DNA of 60,600 nucleotides from Jaapia argillacea MUCL 33604 (lineage: Eukaryota > Basidiomycota > Agaricomycetes > Jaapiales > Jaapiaceae), in assembly GCA_000697665.1 (NCBI GenBank), contig KL197777.1, positions 1,730-62,329 of the forward strand, given 5' to 3'. The notes beneath the pieces were generated by a model, which was given only the letters and a program-made list of their open reading frames with translations, made no database searches and was not told the DNA's origin. This document shows, piece by piece, positions 56,223 to 60,600 of this stretch (positions are counted from its first letter, which is position 1; each line of letters begins with the position of its first letter). Both the position numbers and the translations under genes were made by a program.

Positions 56223-57466
56223 ATGCTCCAGTCCCTCCCACCCGAAATCTTCGACAACATCATCGACAACATCCAAGACCTCAACGACCATATTTCAGGT
56301 TACACCGACGACAACGACGACATCTCAGGACACAACCACCTCCTCTCTCTCGCCCTCTCCTGCCGTTCCTTCTCTCACCACCTCATACCTTCCGTACTCC
56401 ACTACCGCACAATCCGAGCTCATCTAGCCGACCACCAACTCTGGAATCACTTAATCGCACACCCCACTCTCTGTCTCAACGTTCGAGATTTCAGGATTGT
56501 GGGTGAAGAGCAGGAACCCAAGGTTCCGAGAGCGGCTAGAGGGAGGGTTGATGGTGGTGGTGGGGAGGGGACGGGGGGGATGGATGAAGCAAGGTTCTTG
56601 GAAGCTTTGAGGCTAATGACTCGTCTTTGGTCTTTCGGCTTCCAATGGTTTGACCCTTGTAAATTCCGAGAGGAAGGGTTCAACGCCATTTGGGAGATCC
56701 TGCAGTACTGTCCAAACCTCTGCATCCTGAACGTCGTGGAACTCCTATACAGCCTCCCCAACGATACCATCCTCAACAACCGCGACACCTCCGTGCGTAA
56801 AACCTCTCATTATCGCGAATCTGACGTCGAACCGTACTTCTTCCACTCCAGCTTCATAAACTACACAACATCGAGTCCTTCGACCTCTCAACCATCTGCC
56901 TAAACCCCACCGATACACATACCATACCTACCACCTACCTAGCCACCTTCCTCTCCACCAACCCCCTCCTCCAAGTTCTCGACCTCTCATTTAACGGTCC
57001 TTACCTCCCCTTCGCCTATACCTTCGCCCAAATTCACCTTCCAAATCTATCCTCCCTCCGAATCAGCCGTCTCGCCTTCCATTCTGAAATTTTATGCTTG
57101 TTTCTCCGCCGGAATTCAAGTATCAGGTATCTAAGCCTCGTAGATTGTACACCCGCTCCACAAACCACATCCCTCTTCCACCATCTCCAACACAACGACT
57201 TACCCAACCTAAAGTACTTTCTGTGCCACGGTACAGAATGGATACCCCTTTGCAACGCCAAACCACCTTTATCCCACTTACACGGCATCTCACCCGAGAT
57301 ACTCGATGACGAACAGCGACGTCGAGCTGTGCAAGCTCTGCGTTGCGTGGTTGGGACGTTAAGAGGGATTGTGGTGTTCAGGGATACTGAGGATGAGGGG
57401 CCGTTGGATGTTGGTTGGATTGAGGAGGTTGTTCCTGGAGTTGTGGTTAGCCGTCAACGACGGTGA
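56223..57466 (+). CDS. F-box-like protein, second family, copy 2
   Basis: Two exons, 56223-56792 and 56852-57466 (intron GTGCGT...CTCCAG), give 394 residues. The start MLQSLPPEIFDNIIDNIQD is an F-box helix, followed by LSLALSCRSFSHHLIPSVLH and HPTLCLNVRDFRIVG. Exon 2 has LHNIESFDLSTICLN, IPTTYLATFLSTNPLLQVLD, FHSEILCLFLRRNSSIRYLS, HGTEWIPLCNAKPPLSHLHG and DVGWIEEVVPGVV. It is paralogous to 48805-50106 with the same intron position and no lesion. The region between residues about 95 and 115 is Gly-rich and differs from copy 1. It probably acts as an SCF substrate adaptor. It lies in mirror orientation to copy 1, on the other side of the seven-TM gene. Confidence 0.8.
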
Positions 57467-58293
57467 ACAGTGGCCAGTGAGTAACACTCCATTCCATTTT
57501 TTTCAGTCGGAACGCTAAGCGTTCCGCCTCGCAGGGTAATCTGAGATGTTGGACGTTGGACGTTGATAGCGGAAATATACCCCATCGCACTCATCTCGAC
57601 TAAACCCTCCCAAAACTTCATTCATATCACCCACGATCTCGAGCGAAACGCTCCAACCCCTCTCATAAGGTGTTGACTCCGTCGGTCTGCCACCACTCTT
57701 GATTCCAGATCCCCATATTCCGCCGTTCTTGTCTACATCAGCGATATATCCAACCCTACTTTCCCTGCAGGCCTGCTTCCGGAGGGCCTCCTCCCTCTTG
57801 ACATTTCACATCGGGTGACCTTTCTCTTCCTTGATCCCGCCCAAAAATCGTATCCTCGTGACCTGCAGCTTCTTCGTCATCACTCGGAAGGTCTAACAAA
57901 TATTCTGTAAAGGTGAGTAGTCGTTACACCACTCTGGTGAGCGAACGGCTGACTTGGGCTTTTGCACTCGGCAACCGGCCATCGTTCTTCGCCAGCACGT
58001 ACAATACCTGACATCCATGAAGGACGCCTACGTGTTATCCCTCCAACGACATTCGTCGAGGCCACTTATCGAATTAGAGACAATCGCATTCGAACGATAC
58101 AGTATGGACGTGGTAATCAATACAGGCGTGTCGATCATGGCAATGAAAATAGATAAATACATGATTAGCGGAGGTGAATCGGAGTACCGAGATACCATAT
58201 GACTGCTACGAGCCGGCGTGCATAACTGAAATGAGAGCAGAGAAAACAAGATGGACAAGAATGAGAGAGGAAAGGAAGAGTCAACGAACGCGT
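57467..58293. other. Intergenic with a possible F-box C-terminal relic
   Basis: A plus-strand frame ending at 58202 contains IDKYMISGGESEYRD, which resembles VDKYVFTGSGVENRY at the end of F-box relic 4 near 51940. This suggests a leftover 3' end of a similar gene. Nothing else is coherent. Confidence 0.25.
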
Positions 58294-59803
58294 CTACGAC
58301 TGCCCCTCGATAAAACAACCCCGAAGGGAAGTTTCAAACTGAGTAACGGTAGGTCTATCAGTCGGGTTCTTCTCCCAACACTGCCCGAGGACCTTCCAAA
58401 TTTCCTCGCTCCGGAGAATACCGCCCGCGTCGACTGCGTCAACGACGCTAGCCTTGGTGTAAGGAAGGACGCCCTTGGCGATCAATGGGAAAACTTGAAA
58501 GGTGTAGTGGCGGAATTGATACGGTACTCTCCCGGTTATGAGCTATATCATCATCATAGTTAGAAGACTGAAAGGTTGATGTAGAGGCGCGAGACGAACC
58601 TGCGCAACAACGCACGCAAGAGCCCACACGTCGGACTCAAACGTTGGAGCGGGAGGTCGGGCGTTGTCATCCTCGTCGACGGCGATGAGCTCGGGTGCCA
58701 ACCATCGACATGAGCCACCGATGTATCCAACGGTGTACTCGGTACTCCCAGGTACGTGAGCCGAAGCTAAGCTTGAGATCATCGCTCGACCGTTATCATT
58801 GACGACAATGTTAGACTATGACCAGGGGTTAGATAGATGAGCGAATGAGAGTGGGTGGATCAGACGACTCACAGGCTCCAAACCACCGTGGACTAACTGC
58901 GGATGGTGAGTGTGCAAGTACTTGACGGCTTGAACGACACTAATGATCTGAAAGACGGACGAGTGAGTGAGCAATAGGACCCGAGCACCAAGACATACCA
59001 AGACAGCTTTAGAGTGTGGATGAAGACCGATATATTGCGCCACGTCGCTGTTCTTGTACGATCTCGTCACGATGGCAGGCTTTCCTCCGATGGTTGCAAT
59101 GCCCATGACCTCGGTGACATGTGGGCAGCCGGGCCCGAGAAACTCGCGGGCTAGAACCTCCCGGGAATATTGCTGTGTGGATATCTGAGCGTGGATATGG
59201 GAAGGAGGGGAGGGGAGGCTTACTTCATGCATCAAGGCATTTTTTTGTTCGTCCATCGAAGTCCTGTATATCTTGATGGTGACCTCAAACAAAGAACAGA
59301 AAGAGGATGAGAGAGTGGATAATAAAGGAGAGTGTTCGACTCACTGGTACCTCAGCATCGCCCTGTAAGAGTACTCCCTTGTGTACATCGCAAAAGGGAC
59401 CTTGAAATTGGGGACGGGGATCGATGAATCTCAGTTGAGGGCTCAAGTCACTGGGTGGTGTTAACAGGGCGGGCACAGGAAGCGAAGGCCTGTTTGTCAA
59501 GAGTAAGTAATTGTTGTAGTGAGAATGAATCGGTAGGGAGCAGAGTCGTCCATAAACACAGGGCTTGGGGACATAGTGTCACTGCTTTGGCACGCCTCTG
59601 CAGCATTTCCGCGTCTGCCTCGTGGCCGTCCGAGTCATTACAACGTGAGGGCGGAGAGGGTATGGGTACTTGGTGAAATAGGGGATCGGGCTCGAGAAAT
59701 CGTTGAAGGTCATGGGGTCATTCTCTCGACCAAGATATCCTGCCGTAGCGAGGATAGGTGGTGTCGGCAATGGTCTGTAGGGCGAATGGGCCATTCCGGG
59801 CAA
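58294..59803 (-). CDS. TKL-type protein kinase-like, probable pseudokinase
   Basis: About six exons from MPGMAHSPYRPLPTPPI (59803) to a stop at 58294. Exon 1 joins exon 2 at GVPKQ/PSLPVPALL (donor GTGACAC, acceptor AAACAG). The kinase domain starts FQGPFCDVHKGVLLQGD (glycine-rich loop) and VTIKIYR (the expected lysine is present). It continues HVTEVMGIATIGGKPAIVTR, then VVQAVKYLHTHHPQLVHGGL. The catalytic loop reads HGGLEPSN where HxDxKxxN is expected, and the DFG position reads ISSL. APE is kept (RWLAPELIAV), as are FESDVWALACV and WEKNPTDRPTV. The catalytic Asp and the metal-binding Asp are both absent, so phosphotransfer is unlikely. It more likely acts as an allosteric partner or scaffold. 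The fold assignment is strong; exon ends are approximate. Confidence 0.78.
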
Positions 59804-60600
59804 CGATGAAAAGGAATAAGATCAAGTCAACATCGGGTGTTGCAGGCTATGCAGTATGGTGCGCTACTGAACAAACCCAAAACAGGAGATGTTCCCCGCC
59901 ACGTGGGTCACAGTAGGACGCTGTCACGGTTTCCATGAAGGATCCCATAATTCAACCCTAACCTAGAAGGTTCAGTCTAGATCGTCGAACATAACAAGCG
60001 CCAGGTAGGTCATGTGATAGACACCTCCAGATTCCCCTGATGTCATAAAGAACATTCCAGAACTCCGTAGTAATCCAGATTTCTCTGAGTAGCTGCGGAC
60101 TACGCCGCAGTCGCTCTAGATTTCTCCGAGTATGTCAGAAGACCTAACTCAGGACCGTAACTCAGGATAATTACTCAGGACTCGCAGTAGAAGCACGGGC
60201 GCAGCAGCCCCGCTTAGTGATAGACGCTTACATGTGCGTAGATAGATTGTGTATATATAGCTGGTGGAACTGGGCGTAACACCCCAGCTTTCAGTTGGCT
60301 TTTTCTTTCTTGTCATTAACTGAAAGCTACCACTACCCTTTCACTTGACAGGCACTGCCTCTCTTCCCACTTTGTTATCTGTCTAGGCGACACGGTCTAC
60401 GCATTCAACTATTCCTACCTTTATCTTGGCCGCCATCTTTCGTTGAAACTCGACATCGACAGCGACCAAGACGCCGCCTCCCATACACCTTCCTTTCTCA
60501 TACCATCTTACGTTGATAGCGGGATTCCGCTTTCAACACCCCTCTTCCCATCTGAAATTTCCCTTCTCGGTGACTCGGAAACGTGTAGACTGCAGAACGA
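59804..60600. other. Terminal region with hairpin and LTR- or promoter-like features
   Basis: No gene could be completed before the window ends. A TATA-like GTATATATAG lies at 60251-60260, followed by the hairpin at 60286-60328. Three ACTCAGGA units occur at 60150-60182, and a GCTGCGG/CCGCAG palindrome near 60092-60112. The order (TGTCACGG near 59924, TATA box, pyrimidine-rich start) could be a solo LTR fragment or the promoter of a gene running off the end. Open sequence after 60390 could be its first exon. Confidence 0.3.
60286..60328. repeat. 11-bp perfect inverted repeat (hairpin)
   Basis: AGCTTTCAGTT at 60286-60296 and AACTGAAAGCT at 60318-60328 form an 11-bp stem with a 21-nt pyrimidine-rich loop, 25 bp after a TATA-like box. 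If transcribed it would sit close to the 5' end of the RNA. Confidence 0.6.

Noticed and set aside
1-60600. CRISPR arrays, bacterial operons, rRNA genes
   Set aside because: No evenly spaced direct repeats, Shine-Dalgarno-led gene strings or rRNA-like conserved segments were seen; the splice-rich genes are eukaryotic.

Overview
The window looks like nuclear DNA of an agaricomycete basidiomycete (mushroom-forming fungus). Nearly every gene is broken by 50-65 nt GT...AG introns with CTRAC-type branch points. The families present are typical of this class: DUF6533 and DUF6593 proteins, a FunK1-like kinase, F-box/LRR paralogues, a KDZ-type transposase, an S1-like serine protease family, a fungal seven-TM family and a TKL-type pseudokinase. 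There is no bacterial, organellar or rRNA sequence. All exon joins were worked out by eye from splice signals and reading phase.

Layout. 0.4-1.8 kb: FunK1-like kinase broken by a 4-bp duplication. 2.8-5.1 kb (-): 14-TM-type MFS exporter, divergent from a small gene of unknown function (5.35-5.96 kb). 6.5-8.7 kb (-): DUF6533 membrane protein. 8.7-11.4 kb: no convincing gene, with one tRNA-like relic. 11.4-25.6 kb: a segmental duplication in which a secreted-protein gene (A at 11.4-12.5, B at 21.2-22.2 kb) lies downstream of a large gene of unknown function (14.5-17.1 and 23.0-25.6 kb). A broken third secreted copy lies at 13.8-14.4 kb and a decayed S1-like protease at 18-20 kb. 26.1-30.1 kb: ordinary housekeeping-type genes, namely a single-pass membrane protein, an Ies2-like INO80 subunit with a PAPA-1 region, and an acidic protein.

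31-58 kb is the accessory part. It holds four copies of one F-box/LRR family: one intact (41.3 kb), one with a single frameshift (31.2 kb) and two decayed (46.6 and 50.3 kb). It also holds two intact members of a second F-box-like family (48.8 and 56.2 kb), a tandem DUF6593 pair (43.5-45.2 kb) and a seven-TM gene with an unusually long, repeat-filled intron (52.3-55.6 kb). Between two outward-facing F-box genes sits an apparently intact KDZ transposase (33.6-37.0 kb) with two co-oriented companion genes (37.3-38.9 and 39.1-40.7 kb). The whole block is bracketed by a 114-bp, about 93% identical inverted repeat (33248-33361 and 41086-41199). This is the best candidate for an under-described system: a KDZ-type element carrying an HMG-like basic protein and a tail-anchored protein. 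58.3-59.8 kb (-) encodes a TKL-type protein whose catalytic loop and DFG motif are altered. The last 0.7 kb has LTR- or promoter-like features.
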